A DNA stretch of 24,549 nucleotides from Actinomycetes bacterium (GCA_023392635.1 JAEVYS010000084.1:1-24549); one strand, 5' to 3'; positions 7,686 to 15,023 are shown, numbered from the stretch's first letter. Notes: generated by a model from the letters alone, not told the origin. Made by a program: numbers and translations.

Positions 7686-7719
7686 AGCGCCGGGCTGACC
7701 CCCCTGTCAGCCCGGCGCT
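7686..7719. terminator. 14-bp perfect hairpin between the membrane protein and sigma genes
   Basis: AGCGCCGGGCTGAC (7686-7699) pairs perfectly with 7706-7719 around a six-base loop, CCCCCT. There is no real T run after it, only ATTCTC, which is usual for high-GC terminators. TATTCT at 7719-7724, overlapping its right foot, could be the -10 box of the sigma gene, so the hairpin may lie in that promoter as well. Confidence 0.6.
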
Positions 7720-7758
7720 ATTCTCAACGGGTCCGACCTTGACTGAAACGATCAGCAC

Positions 7759-8325
7759 GTGGCTCTGGGAGATCGCTTTCCGCAGGTCCTCTCGGCCGCC
7801 ATCGAGGGGGCCGACTTCGCGTGGGCCGAGCTGTACCGCGACCTCGCGCCGACGCTGCTGCGATTCCTCACCCTGCACGGGGCCCCGGAGCCGGAGGACC
7901 AACTCGCGGAGTGCTTCATCCAGCTGGTGCGCAACCTGCCGTCCTTCTCCGGCGACGAGACGGCGTTCCGCGCGTGGGCGTTCACCGTGGCACGGAACCG
8001 GGTGATCGACTCCTGGCGGGCCGGCGGGCGGCGTCCGGTCTCGGCGAGCGGGAACGTCGACGAGACGATCGACCGCCACCACCACGACGTGGCCGCCGAC
8101 ACCGGCCTGATCGAGCGGGACTCGGTGCGCAAGGTCCTGGACGCCCTGACCCCCGACCAGCGCGCCGTGATCGTCCTCCGTGTGCTGGAGCAGTTCTCGA
8201 TCGAGGAGACCGCCACGATCATCGGCAAATCGGCCGGCGCGGTGAAGGTCCTGCAGAACCGCGCGATCAAGGCACTGCGGCGCAGCCTGGACGGACAGGC
8301 GACCATCCTGCTGCCGAGGGCCTAG
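7759..8325 (+). CDS. ECF-type RNA polymerase sigma factor
   Basis: This 188-residue protein has only the two core ECF domains. Region 2 (about 20-92) includes LAECFIQLVRNLPSF and AFRAWAFTVARNRVIDSWR, the core-binding and -10-recognition helices. Region 4 (about 122-175) includes LDALTPDQRAVIVLRVLEQF, IEETATIIGKSAGAVKVLQN and RAIKALRR, the helix-turn-helix that reads the -35 element. There is no extra C-terminal domain. The start is the GTG at 7759; no ribosome site is obvious. A likely regulator is the membrane protein encoded just upstream. The inter-domain linker carries a His-rich run (DRHHHD), unusual but not known to matter. The stop is followed immediately by the terC promoter and riboswitch. 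ECF subgroup and signal cannot be assigned from sequence. Confidence 0.92.
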   Translation: MALGDRFPQVLSAAIEGADFAWAELYRDLAPTLLRFLTLHGAPEPEDQLAECFIQLVRNLPSFSGDETAFRAWAFTVARNRVIDSWRAGGRRPVSASGNVDETIDRHHHDVAADTGLIERDSVRKVLDALTPDQRAVIVLRVLEQFSIEETATIIGKSAGAVKVLQNRAIKALRRSLDGQATILLPRA

Positions 8326-8335
8326 GGCATCCGGG

Positions 8336-8341
8336 TACACT
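8336..8341 (+). promoter_or_regulatory. -10 box of terC
   Basis: TACACT lies ten bases after the sigma-factor stop and would start transcription near 8347-8349, exactly at the 5' edge of the riboswitch. No clear -35 is seen. Confidence 0.5.
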
Positions 8342-8346
8342 GCGAC

Positions 8347-8464
8347 GCGAGGGGAGTACTTCCCAAGCCGTCCGACGGTCATGACGGGCACGCGATCGTG
8401 TCCCCGCGGATGCGCCTCCACCGGGGGCGAAGGAGACCTCACGCTGCAACCGAAGTGTGAGAGG
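8347..8464 (+). promoter_or_regulatory. yybP-ykoY-type manganese riboswitch ahead of terC
   Basis: The leader shows both conserved blocks of this Mn2+ riboswitch class: GAGG-GGAGTA at 8349-8358 and GGAGACCTC at 8432-8440, joined by a variable stem-loop region. GAGG (8349-8352) pairs with CCTC (8437-8440) to close P1. The same CCTCAC (8437-8442) can instead pair with GTGTGAGAGG (8455-8464), which contains the ribosome site GAGAGG six bases before the ATG. Metal-stabilised P1 should therefore free the ribosome site: a translational ON switch. TerC genes are common targets of this class. Confidence 0.85.
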
Positions 8465-8470
8465 CCATTC

Positions 8471-9466
8471 ATGACCACACCCGTTCTCGAGATCGCCATC
8501 GGCTCACCCGAGCTGTGGGGCATCAGCATCGTCGCCGTCCTCGCCCTCTTCGGCCTGGACTTCGTGCTGACCCGCAAGCCCCACGAGGTCTCGATGAAGG
8601 AGGCGCTCGGGTGGTCGGCGTTCTACATCGCGCTGCCGCTCGCGTTCGGCGTGTGGATCTGGCAGGCGTTCGGCAGTGGGCGCGGCCTGGAGTTCTACGC
8701 CGGCTATCTGGTGGAGAAGTCGCTCAGCGTCGACAACCTGTTCGTCTTCATGCTCCTGCTCGCCTCGTTCGCCGTCCCCCGGGAACTGCAGCAGCGCGTC
8801 CTGCTGATCGGCGTGGCCGGTGCCCTCGTTCTGCGCGGGGTGTTCATCGCGCTCGGCGCGGCCATGCTCGCAACCTTCGCGTGGACGTTCCTGCTGTTCG
8901 GCGCGATCCTGCTCGCCACCGCCGTGAAGGTGCTGCGGGACACGCTCAACCCGGCCGAGCACGAGATCCACCCCAACGACCTGCGGATCGTGAAGCTGGT
9001 CCGGCGGTTCTGGCCGGTCACCGACGGCTACCGGGGCACGAGGATGAGCGTGACCGACGGCGGGAAGCGTGCCATCACCCCCCTCGCCCTCGCCACCCTG
9101 GCGATCCTCGGCACCGATGTGGTGTTCGCCGTCGACTCCGTGCCCGCGGTCTACGGCATCACCGGCGACCCCTACCTGGTGTTCGTCACCAACGCCTTCG
9201 CGCTGCTCGGCCTGAGGGCGCTCTACTTCGTTCTCGAGGGGGCGCTGGGCGCCCTCGTGCACCTCGGGTTCGGCCTGGCCGCCATCCTCGCGTTCATCGG
9301 CGCGAAGCTGGTCCTGCACTGGGCGCACGGGGTGTGGAGCTGGGTGCCCGAGGTCGACACGCTGGTTTCCCTCGGCGTCATCGTTGCGATCCTCGCCATC
9401 GTGGTGACCACCAGCCTGATCGCCAACCGACGCTCCCGGGATGCTGCGCAGGACGTCACCGGGTAG
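8471..9466 (+). CDS. TerC-family integral membrane protein, probable manganese exporter
   Basis: This 331-residue protein has about eight or nine hydrophobic helices and matches TerC/Alx. Family signatures are EFYAGYLVEKSLSVDNLFVF (E82, D88 and N89 in the membrane) and ILGTDVVFAVDSVPAVYGIT (D216, D222), the paired acidic motifs thought to handle the metal. Several family members export Mn2+, and a Mn2+-sensing riboswitch directly upstream fits that role; older 'tellurium resistance' labels for the family are misleading here. The ATG at 8471, six bases after GAGAGG, is chosen over upstream in-frame starts, which lie inside the riboswitch. The last 11 bases overlap the convergent SPFH gene. Export is inferred from family and riboswitch; metal specificity cannot be proved from sequence. 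Confidence 0.9.
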   Translation: MTTPVLEIAIGSPELWGISIVAVLALFGLDFVLTRKPHEVSMKEALGWSAFYIALPLAFGVWIWQAFGSGRGLEFYAGYLVEKSLSVDNLFVFMLLLASFAVPRELQQRVLLIGVAGALVLRGVFIALGAAMLATFAWTFLLFGAILLATAVKVLRDTLNPAEHEIHPNDLRIVKLVRRFWPVTDGYRGTRMSVTDGGKRAITPLALATLAILGTDVVFAVDSVPAVYGITGDPYLVFVTNAFALLGLRALYFVLEGALGALVHLGFGLAAILAFIGAKLVLHWAHGVWSWVPEVDTLVSLGVIVAILAIVVTTSLIANRRSRDAAQDVTG

Positions 9467-10397
9467 CCGGCGGCCCTCCTGCCGGACGGGGTGCCGGGGC
9501 GGGCTCCAGGGCGCGAGACTCCGGCGTCCCTGGCAGGTCCAGGGGCAGCGACCCTCCGCGCCCGAGCGCTTCCGGCTCGTCCGGCTCCGGGTCGGGCGCC
9601 GGCGGCGGTGCGGGATGGGCGTCCGCTGAGACCTTCTCGCGCTCGATGAATCCCGCCAGCTCGTTGATCGTGGTCATGATCGGGGACGGGAACACCACGG
9701 TCGTGTTCTTGTCGACGCCGATCTCGACCAGGCTCTGCAGGTTCCGCAGCTGCAGGGCCAGGGGGTGGGCCATCATGATGTCGGACGCCTCGCCGAGAGC
9801 GCTCGCCGCCTTGAACTCGCCTTCGGCGTTGATGATCTTCGCCCGCTTCTCCCGCTCGGCCTCCGCCTGCTTGGCCATCGCGCGCTTCATCCCGTCCGGG
9901 AGCTGGATGTCCTTCAGTTCGACCAGGGTGACCTCGACGCCCCAGTCGAGCGTCGTCATGTCGAGGATCTCGCGGATGTCGAGGTTGATCCGGTCGGTCT
10001 CCGCGAGGGTCTCGTCGAGGGTGTGCTGCCCGACCACCTTGCGCAGCGTGGTCTGCGCGATCTGGTCGATGGCCGCCCGGATGTTCTCGATCGCCAGCAC
10101 GGACTTGCGGGCGTCGATGACCCGGAAGTACGCGACCGCGGAGATGTCGACGCTGACGTTGTCCCTGGTGATGATGCCCTGGGACTGGATCGGCATCGTC
10201 ACGATCCGCAGCGACACCCGTTGCAGCACGTCCACGAGCGGGATGATCAGGTGGAACCCCGGTTGCAGGACGCCGATCACCCGTCCCAGTCGGAACAGGA
10301 CGCCCTGCTCGTACTGCTTGACGATGCGCACCGCCTTGCTCAGCACGATCAGCGCCAGCACGACGACGACGGCGAGGATGATCAGGAAGACGAGCAT
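9456..10397 (-). CDS. SPFH/band-7 (stomatin/slipin-like) membrane scaffold protein
   Basis: This 313-residue protein has an N-terminal membrane anchor (about 1-21) and then the SPFH domain (about 22-190), including VKQYEQGVLFRLGRVIG, GFHLIIPLVDVLQRVSLR, QSQGIITRDNVSVDISA and LDWGVEVTLVELKDIQLP. A charged helical stretch (about 190-225, AMAKQAEAEREKRAKIINAE) is the usual oligomerising coiled coil. The last 50 residues are a Pro/Glu/Ala-rich tail. Slipins form rings or microdomains in the membrane and often partner with an NfeD protein; none is in the window. It is the last gene after the rhomboid and aldo/keto reductase genes on this strand, 89 bases past the latter. Its 3' end overlaps terC by 11 bases. 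Confidence 0.93.
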   Translation of the reverse strand: MLVFLIILAVVVVLALIVLSKAVRIVKQYEQGVLFRLGRVIGVLQPGFHLIIPLVDVLQRVSLRIVTMPIQSQGIITRDNVSVDISAVAYFRVIDARKSVLAIENIRAAIDQIAQTTLRKVVGQHTLDETLAETDRINLDIREILDMTTLDWGVEVTLVELKDIQLPDGMKRAMAKQAEAEREKRAKIINAEGEFKAASALGEASDIMMAHPLALQLRNLQSLVEIGVDKNTTVVFPSPIMTTINELAGFIEREKVSADAHPAPPPAPDPEPDEPEALGRGGSLPLDLPGTPESRALEPAPAPRPAGGPPATR

Positions 10398-10486
10398 CGC
10401 GATTCCGTTCCAGGAGTGCGATTCGGGTCTTTCACTCCCAGGCTCGGACCGCTCCTCGAGTCTAGCTCCGCCGCCGGGAGGTCGGG

Positions 10487-11512
10487 TCAGGACGAAGGCA
10501 GCTCGCGGCTGCGCTGGTTGCGGCCCATCACCCCGTAGGGATAGTCGGGCAGGGTCGGTGCGCTGGCCTCGTCGAGGCGTGCGGTCGCTTCGGCGTCGAG
10601 GTGGAGGTCGGCGACGGCGAGCGACCCGGTGAGCTGTTCGACCGTCCGGTTACCCAGGATCGGTGCGGCGACCATCGGCCGGTCGGCCAGCCAGGCCAGG
10701 GACACCTGCGCCATGGTCAGCCCGGACGCGTCCGCGACCTCGGCGACGGCCTCGAGAACTCGCCAGGTCTCGGCGGTGTTGCGGCGGTCGTAGGCCTCCA
10801 TGCCCCGGTCGGGTTTCTCGCCCAGCCGCGTCTCGCCCTGCGGCTGCTGGTCGCGGGAGTACTTGCCGGTCAGCCAGCCCCCGGCGAGCGGACTCCACGG
10901 CATGAGCCCGAGGCCGTACTCCTCACAGGCGGCGGTGATCTCGAACTCGATGCCCCGGGTCAGCAGGTTGTACTGCGGCTGCAGGGAGACCGGCGCCGTC
11001 CACCCGTGCGCCCTGGCCCGTTCGACGACGGCCGCGAGCTGCCAGCCGGTGAAGTTGGACAGGCCGAAGTAGTGCACCTTGCCGGCGCTGACCGCGTCGT
11101 CGATGAAGCGCAGGAACTCCTCGACCGGTGTCAGCGGGTCCCACGCGTGCAACTGGTAGAGGTCGATCGTGTCCACCCCGAGCCGCCGCAGGCTGGCGTC
11201 CAGGGCGTCGGAGAGGTGGCGGCGCGAGAGTCCGGCACCGTTCGGGTGGCTGCTCATGGGGAAGCGTCCCTTGGTGGCGATCACCAGTTGGTCACGCACG
11301 CCCGGACGCTCGGCGAGCCAGCCGCCGATGATGTCCTCGGAGGTGCCGTGGGTGTAGACGTCGGCAGTGTCGATGAAGGTGCCGCCCGCCTCGACGAACG
11401 TGTCGAGCTGCCGGAACGACTCCTCGCGGGTGGACTCGTGGCCGAAGGTCATCGTGCCGAGGCAGAGACGGGAGACGATCAGGCCGCTTCGGCCGAGTAG
11501 TCGGTATTCCAT
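10487..11512 (-). CDS. Aldo/keto reductase
   Basis: This 341-residue NADPH-dependent oxidoreductase is predicted to be a cytoplasmic TIM barrel. The catalytic tetrad is visible: D48 and Y53 in FIDTADVYTHG, K81 in VIATKGRF, and H122 in DLYQLHAWDP. Further family motifs are GKVHYFGLSNFTGWQ, LQPQYNLLTRGIE, MPWSPLAGGWLTGKY and the cofactor-binding APILGNRTVEQL near the end. It resembles the YajO/Tas-type potassium-channel-beta-like branch rather than AKR1 aldose reductases. The substrate cannot be predicted. The ATG start is preceded by AGGATGGGGGC. It sits 27 bases after the rhomboid stop on the same strand, suggesting co-transcription, though no functional link is evident. Confidence 0.93.
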   Translation of the reverse strand: MEYRLLGRSGLIVSRLCLGTMTFGHESTREESFRQLDTFVEAGGTFIDTADVYTHGTSEDIIGGWLAERPGVRDQLVIATKGRFPMSSHPNGAGLSRRHLSDALDASLRRLGVDTIDLYQLHAWDPLTPVEEFLRFIDDAVSAGKVHYFGLSNFTGWQLAAVVERARAHGWTAPVSLQPQYNLLTRGIEFEITAACEEYGLGLMPWSPLAGGWLTGKYSRDQQPQGETRLGEKPDRGMEAYDRRNTAETWRVLEAVAEVADASGLTMAQVSLAWLADRPMVAAPILGNRTVEQLTGSLAVADLHLDAEATARLDEASAPTLPDYPYGVMGRNQRSRELPSS

Positions 11513-11539
11513 GCCCCCATCCTGCGTCGGGCCGCGGCG

Positions 11540-12469
11540 TCAGGCCAGAGCCAGCGCCCGCACGACGACCAGCGTCACCGCGACCACCGCCAGCGCGGCG
11601 ATCCCGAGCCACTGCATCCGCGTCCGGTGGGCGCGGGGAGCGTAGACGAGGATCGCCGTGGCGAGCGCGCCGCCGACGAGCCCGCCCAGGTGGCCCTGCC
11701 AGGAGATGCCGTTGCCCAGGAAGGTGATCGCCACGTTGAGGCCGAGCCAGATCAGGATGTTGCGCACGTCACCTTGCACCTTGTACGCGATCACGAGCAG
11801 GGCGCCGAGCAGGCCGAAGATCGCCCCGGACGCGCCGAGGACGCTCGAGCTGCTCTCGGAGAGCCACATCACCGCGGCGGAGCCTCCCACGGCCGAGATC
11901 AGGTAGACGGCGAGGAAGCGCGCACGTCCCAGCACCTGCTCCAGCCCCGGGCCGAGGAACCACAGCGCCAGCATGTTCAGGCCGATGTGCCACACCTCGA
12001 CGTGGGTGAAGGCGCTGGTGAGCACCTGCCACCACGCGCCGCTGGCGACGCCGGCGTGCCAGTTGCCGTCCCCGAGCGCCGCGCAGGCCGCCGCGCCGGC
12101 ATCCGGGTAGTACTGGTCGGGCTGGCTCACCGAATCGCACCGTCCGGCGGGGAGGAGTGCCAGCAGGTCGGCGAGGCGGCTGCGGGAGCCGCCGGTCAGC
12201 AGGATCGACAGCCACACGGCGGCGTTGAGGGCGATCAGCACGATGGCGGTCAGCCGGGGGTCGCGGGGACGGGTGCCGCCGTAGGGCCCCTGGTTCTGCC
12301 GGGTCTGGCGGGCGCCGGTCGAGACGCACTCGGGGCACTGGAAGCCGACCGCAGCACTGATCATGCACTGGCCGCAGATCGGCCGTCCGCAGCGCTGGCA
12401 CCGGATGAAGGTGGCGACGTTCGGATGGCGATAGCAGCCGTAGGCGATCGGCTCCTGCGGCTGGGTCAT
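11540..12469 (-). CDS. Rhomboid-family intramembrane serine protease with N-terminal B-box zinc finger
   Basis: This 309-residue protein starts with a cytosolic zinc finger (C12, H15, C24, C27, C32, C35, C45, C48), followed by a rhomboid domain of six or seven helices (about 72-305). Catalytic S214 lies in GASGAIFG and H260 in WQGHLGG; HIGLNM (161-166) supplies the conserved His/Asn of the oxyanion site. A roughly 50-residue loop with two cysteines (C111, C129) follows helix 1, probably outside the membrane. The ATG at 12469 is chosen because the zinc finger starts just after it and TATCGT ends seven bases upstream; the longer open frame runs back into the divergent patatin gene. The B-box plus rhomboid form is common in actinobacteria. 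The cleaved substrate is unknown. Confidence 0.92.
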   Translation of the reverse strand: MTQPQEPIAYGCYRHPNVATFIRCQRCGRPICGQCMISAAVGFQCPECVSTGARQTRQNQGPYGGTRPRDPRLTAIVLIALNAAVWLSILLTGGSRSRLADLLALLPAGRCDSVSQPDQYYPDAGAAACAALGDGNWHAGVASGAWWQVLTSAFTHVEVWHIGLNMLALWFLGPGLEQVLGRARFLAVYLISAVGGSAAVMWLSESSSSVLGASGAIFGLLGALLVIAYKVQGDVRNILIWLGLNVAITFLGNGISWQGHLGGLVGGALATAILVYAPRAHRTRMQWLGIAALAVVAVTLVVVRALALA

Positions 12470-12476
12470 GGCGTGC

Positions 12477-12482
12477 ACGATA
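12477..12482 (-). promoter_or_regulatory. Leaderless-type -10 box of the rhomboid gene
   Basis: TATCGT, read on the minus strand, ends seven bases before the ATG at 12469. It lies in the 72-base gap shared with the divergent patatin gene. Confidence 0.5.
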
Positions 12483-12529
12483 CCGGCCGCTCCTGAGCCC
12501 CGCGGCCCGCGCAGCCTCGGCCGCGGCCG

Positions 12530-12535
12530 GATAAT
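12530..12535 (+). promoter_or_regulatory. Leaderless-type -10 box of the patatin gene
   Basis: GATAAT (5/6 match to TATAAT) ends six bases before the ATG at 12542. There is no TTGACA-like -35 and no ribosome site, consistent with a leaderless mRNA. Confidence 0.55.
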
Positions 12536-12541
12536 GGCGGC

Positions 12542-13585
12542 ATGGACGGCCATGGGAAGCGGGTCGCGCTGGTGCTGGGCTCCGGCGGTGCCCGCGGCTA
12601 CGCCCACATCGGGGCCATCCAGGTGCTGGCCGAGCGGGGGTACGAGATCGTGGCCGTGGCGGGGAGCTCGATGGGAGCCCTCGTCGGCGGGTTGTGGTGC
12701 GCGGGCAAGCTGGACGACTACACCGACTGGGTCACGTCCCTGTCACAGCGGGACGTGCTCCGGCTCCTCGACCCCGCCCTGCTCGGCCCGGGCGCGATCC
12801 GGCTCGAGCGCGTGCTGGCCCGGATGAGCGAGATCCTGGACGGAGCGCTGATCGAGGACCTGCCGATCCCCTACACCGCCGTCGCCACGGACATCGGTGC
12901 ACGCCGCGAGGTCTGGTTCTCCTCCGGCCCGGTGGACGTGGCCATCAGGGCGTCGGTCGCGATCCCGGGACTGATCACGCCGATCATGGTGAACGGGCGG
13001 CTCCTCGTCGACGGCGGGGTGCTGAACCCGGTCCCGATGGAGCCGGTGATCGGAGTGGACGCCGACTTCACCTTCGCCGTGAACCTCACCGGTGTGCGGA
13101 CGTCGAGCCCGGCCGCCCTCCCGGCACGGGAGACCTCGGCCCCCCGGCCGCCGAACGAGTGGCTGGACCGGTTCCTGAAGGGGGCCGCCGGCGTCTGGGA
13201 GAACGAGTTCGTGGCGTCCATCCTGAGCCGGTTCGGCAGGCCGCACGACGCCGAGCCGACCGGGCCCGAAGTGGTCGGCCCCCGCTTCGAGCCGCCCCCT
13301 CCCGGGCTCGGTATCACGGACGTGACCGTGATGTCGCTGGACGCGATGGGCTCGCTGATCACCCGCTTCCGGCTGGCGGCGCTGCCTCCGGACATACTGG
13401 TGACCCTGCCCGCCGACGCCGGCCGCACTCTGGACTTCCATCGGGCGAACGACCTGATCGCCGCCGGCCGCACCCTCACCGAGGAAGCGCTCGACGACGC
13501 CTTCGGCACCGAGGCGGACAGTGCTCCGCACCTCGAGGCGTCCTCGCTTCCCGAAGCGGGGCGGCCCGGGCCCGAGGGCCCGTGA
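12542..13585 (+). CDS. Patatin-like phospholipase family protein (RssA/NTE type)
   Basis: This 347-residue serine hydrolase has the patatin Ser-Asp dyad. The oxyanion-hole loop LVLGSGGARGYAHIGAIQVL is at about 10-29, nucleophile S43 in GSSMGAL, and D157 in LLVDGGVLNPVPM. The ASVAIPGL helix precedes the Asp. The patatin core ends near residue 185; the remaining 160 residues include a variable linker and the segment MSLDAMGSLITRFRLAALPPD, as in RssA-like and NTE-like bacterial proteins. There is no signal peptide, so it is likely cytosolic or membrane-associated on the inner face. The lipid substrate is unknown. Its stop codon and that of the convergent DinB gene share one TGATCA palindrome. 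Confidence 0.92.
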   Translation: MDGHGKRVALVLGSGGARGYAHIGAIQVLAERGYEIVAVAGSSMGALVGGLWCAGKLDDYTDWVTSLSQRDVLRLLDPALLGPGAIRLERVLARMSEILDGALIEDLPIPYTAVATDIGARREVWFSSGPVDVAIRASVAIPGLITPIMVNGRLLVDGGVLNPVPMEPVIGVDADFTFAVNLTGVRTSSPAALPARETSAPRPPNEWLDRFLKGAAGVWENEFVASILSRFGRPHDAEPTGPEVVGPRFEPPPPGLGITDVTVMSLDAMGSLITRFRLAALPPDILVTLPADAGRTLDFHRANDLIAAGRTLTEEALDDAFGTEADSAPHLEASSLPEAGRPGPEGP

Positions 13586-14314
13586 TCACGGTTCGTTCCG
13601 GAAGCCGCCTCCGGCGCCGACGTCGTGCAGGTGGTGGCGGAGGTCGTGCAGCATGTACCGGCCGAGGGTGTCGAGGGTGAACCGCGAGCCATTGCTTCGG
13701 GTCGCGGGCCGCGACCACTCCGGCTCGGTGACCTCCGCCCAGACCGCCGCGTTCCGTTCGGCGGCCGAGGCGAGCTCTGCGGCGACCGTGGCGGGGTCCT
13801 GCTCCCAGTAGCGCTGGGTCAGGGCGGTCTCGTCCTGGTCCCAGTTGGCGAAGGTCGGGTCGTCCTGGCTGCGGACGAGTTCGACCCTTCCGGTGAAGAC
13901 GGTCAGCACGTCGCGGACATGGCAGCCGTACTCCAGGGCGGACCAGACGTGCGGCTGCGGCCGCGTCCGGACGTCGGGACGCGCGAGCACGTCCGCCCAC
14001 GGCGCCGCGGCCTGCCGCACGAGTCCGGGCAGGTCGTGGGCGTCGACGTCGTCGGCCCGGTACCCGCACTCGGGACAGCGCTCGCAGAGCACGAACGTCC
14101 AGTCCTTGTCGTCGGGCTCGGGAACCGGCGGTGTCTCCATCTGCTCAGGATAGGCATGGGCGGGCATCCGCAGCACGATGCTGCCCGAGTCCAGGTCGAG
14201 CGGTGGGGGCCCGGTCCCGCCCTGGTCGGACTCGACGATGAGCATCTTCTCGGCGTCCAGCTGCTGGCGGGTGAACCGCTGGCCGGGGTTGAAGATCTCG
14301 AAGAAGTCGCTCAT
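13586..14314 (-). CDS. DinB-superfamily protein with N-terminal DUF6191-like segment
   Basis: This protein has 242 residues from the ATG at 14314. Residues 1-52 (FFEIFNPGQRFTRQQLDAEK, then PPPLDLDSGSIVLRMP) resemble DUF6191, normally a small separate protein. Residues about 70-235 are a DinB four-helix domain of the mycothiol-dependent maleylpyruvate isomerase type, with WSALEYGCHVRDVL, DDPTFANWDQDETAL and YMLHDLRHHLHDV. The expected metal ligands are H132, H223 and H227. A CERCPEC motif (C77, C80, C83) precedes the helices. The long start is supported by position: it lies five bases past the DUF2199 stop, so translation is probably coupled. A second ATG at 14140 would give a plain 184-residue DinB protein and carries its own -10-like box. 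Thiol-dependent chemistry is family knowledge; the substrate is unknown. Confidence 0.82.
   Translation of the reverse strand: MSDFFEIFNPGQRFTRQQLDAEKMLIVESDQGGTGPPPLDLDSGSIVLRMPAHAYPEQMETPPVPEPDDKDWTFVLCERCPECGYRADDVDAHDLPGLVRQAAAPWADVLARPDVRTRPQPHVWSALEYGCHVRDVLTVFTGRVELVRSQDDPTFANWDQDETALTQRYWEQDPATVAAELASAAERNAAVWAEVTEPEWSRPATRSNGSRFTLDTLGRYMLHDLRHHLHDVGAGGGFRNEP
14147..14152 (-). promoter_or_regulatory. Possible internal leaderless -10 box inside the DUF6191-DinB gene
   Basis: On the minus strand TATCCT ends six bases before the in-frame ATG at 14140, where the DinB part begins. Spacing and sequence match the other leaderless candidates in the window. Confidence 0.35.
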
Positions 14315-14319
14315 GCCCC

Positions 14320-14847
14320 TCAACGATGGAGGAGTTCCACAAACTCCGCCACGCGGTGGAGGCCGATGCCGTCGCGCTGTTCTGCGGCCAGCTGGTGGCG
14401 CGAGTTGCCGGACGTCATCAGCAACGGCGTCATTCCGGGGTCGCGGGTGTAGATCGTGATCTGGAGGCCCCGGGTGGCCTGCTCGTACGGCAGTTCGGTG
14501 GCGAGCCGGCCCGACAGCGGAGCGATCGCCGCCCGGTTGGGGTCGCTCCAGGTCTGCGCGATGGTCGACATCGAACTCTCGTCCACCTCGACCCACACCG
14601 ACCAGACGAACACGTCGGGCTCGGGCTCGACGACCGGCAGCTGGATATGGCCGCGGATGAAGTGCCTGGTCGACCCGCCGCAGGGCAGGATGCAGACGTC
14701 GGGGGTCAGCTCCGCCTCGAGGCGCTCGCCCGGAGTGACCGCCAGCCAATCGTCGGGAGCGGACGTGCCCAGCACGCGGGAAAGGTCCCTGTGCACCTGC
14801 TGGCACACCTCACAGGGGGTGTCCGAACCCCCGATCACCGGAACCAT
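14320..14847 (-). CDS. DUF2199-family protein
   Basis: This 175-residue soluble protein of unknown function is recognised by the DUF2199 pattern: a CxxC pair at the start (CEVCQQVHRDLSR), APDDWLAV, the segment CILPCGGSTRHFIRGHIQLP, FVWSVWVEVDESSM, LPYEQATRGLQITIYTRDPG and the terminal LAAEQRDGIGLHRVAEFVEL. The ATG at 14847 is chosen because GGAG lies about ten bases upstream and the family motif starts right after it; an upstream in-frame start would add a basic, non-conserved leader. The stop is five bases before the DUF6191-DinB start, so the two form a tight operon. No mechanism is known for the family. Confidence 0.85.
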   Translation of the reverse strand: MVPVIGGSDTPCEVCQQVHRDLSRVLGTSAPDDWLAVTPGERLEAELTPDVCILPCGGSTRHFIRGHIQLPVVEPEPDVFVWSVWVEVDESSMSTIAQTWSDPNRAAIAPLSGRLATELPYEQATRGLQITIYTRDPGMTPLLMTSGNSRHQLAAEQRDGIGLHRVAEFVELLHR

Positions 14848-15023
14848 GCGGTCGATTCTCCACCCCTGCGACGGGCCGCGTCCGGGAAAGCTGCGAATTC
14901 TTAGCCGAGCGGGACGGGTCGGGCCGGCCAACCTCGCTGCCGGGCCGCGCGGGCACCCCTGAGGGGATCAGCCCCACTGCGCTCAGGCCTCGGGCTCGGC
15001 TGCCCTCCTGCCCTTGCGACAGT

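Noticed and set aside
8381..8470. N-terminal extension of terC
   Set aside because: The extra codons fall inside the riboswitch and the family sequence starts after the ATG at 8471, which has a well-placed ribosome site.
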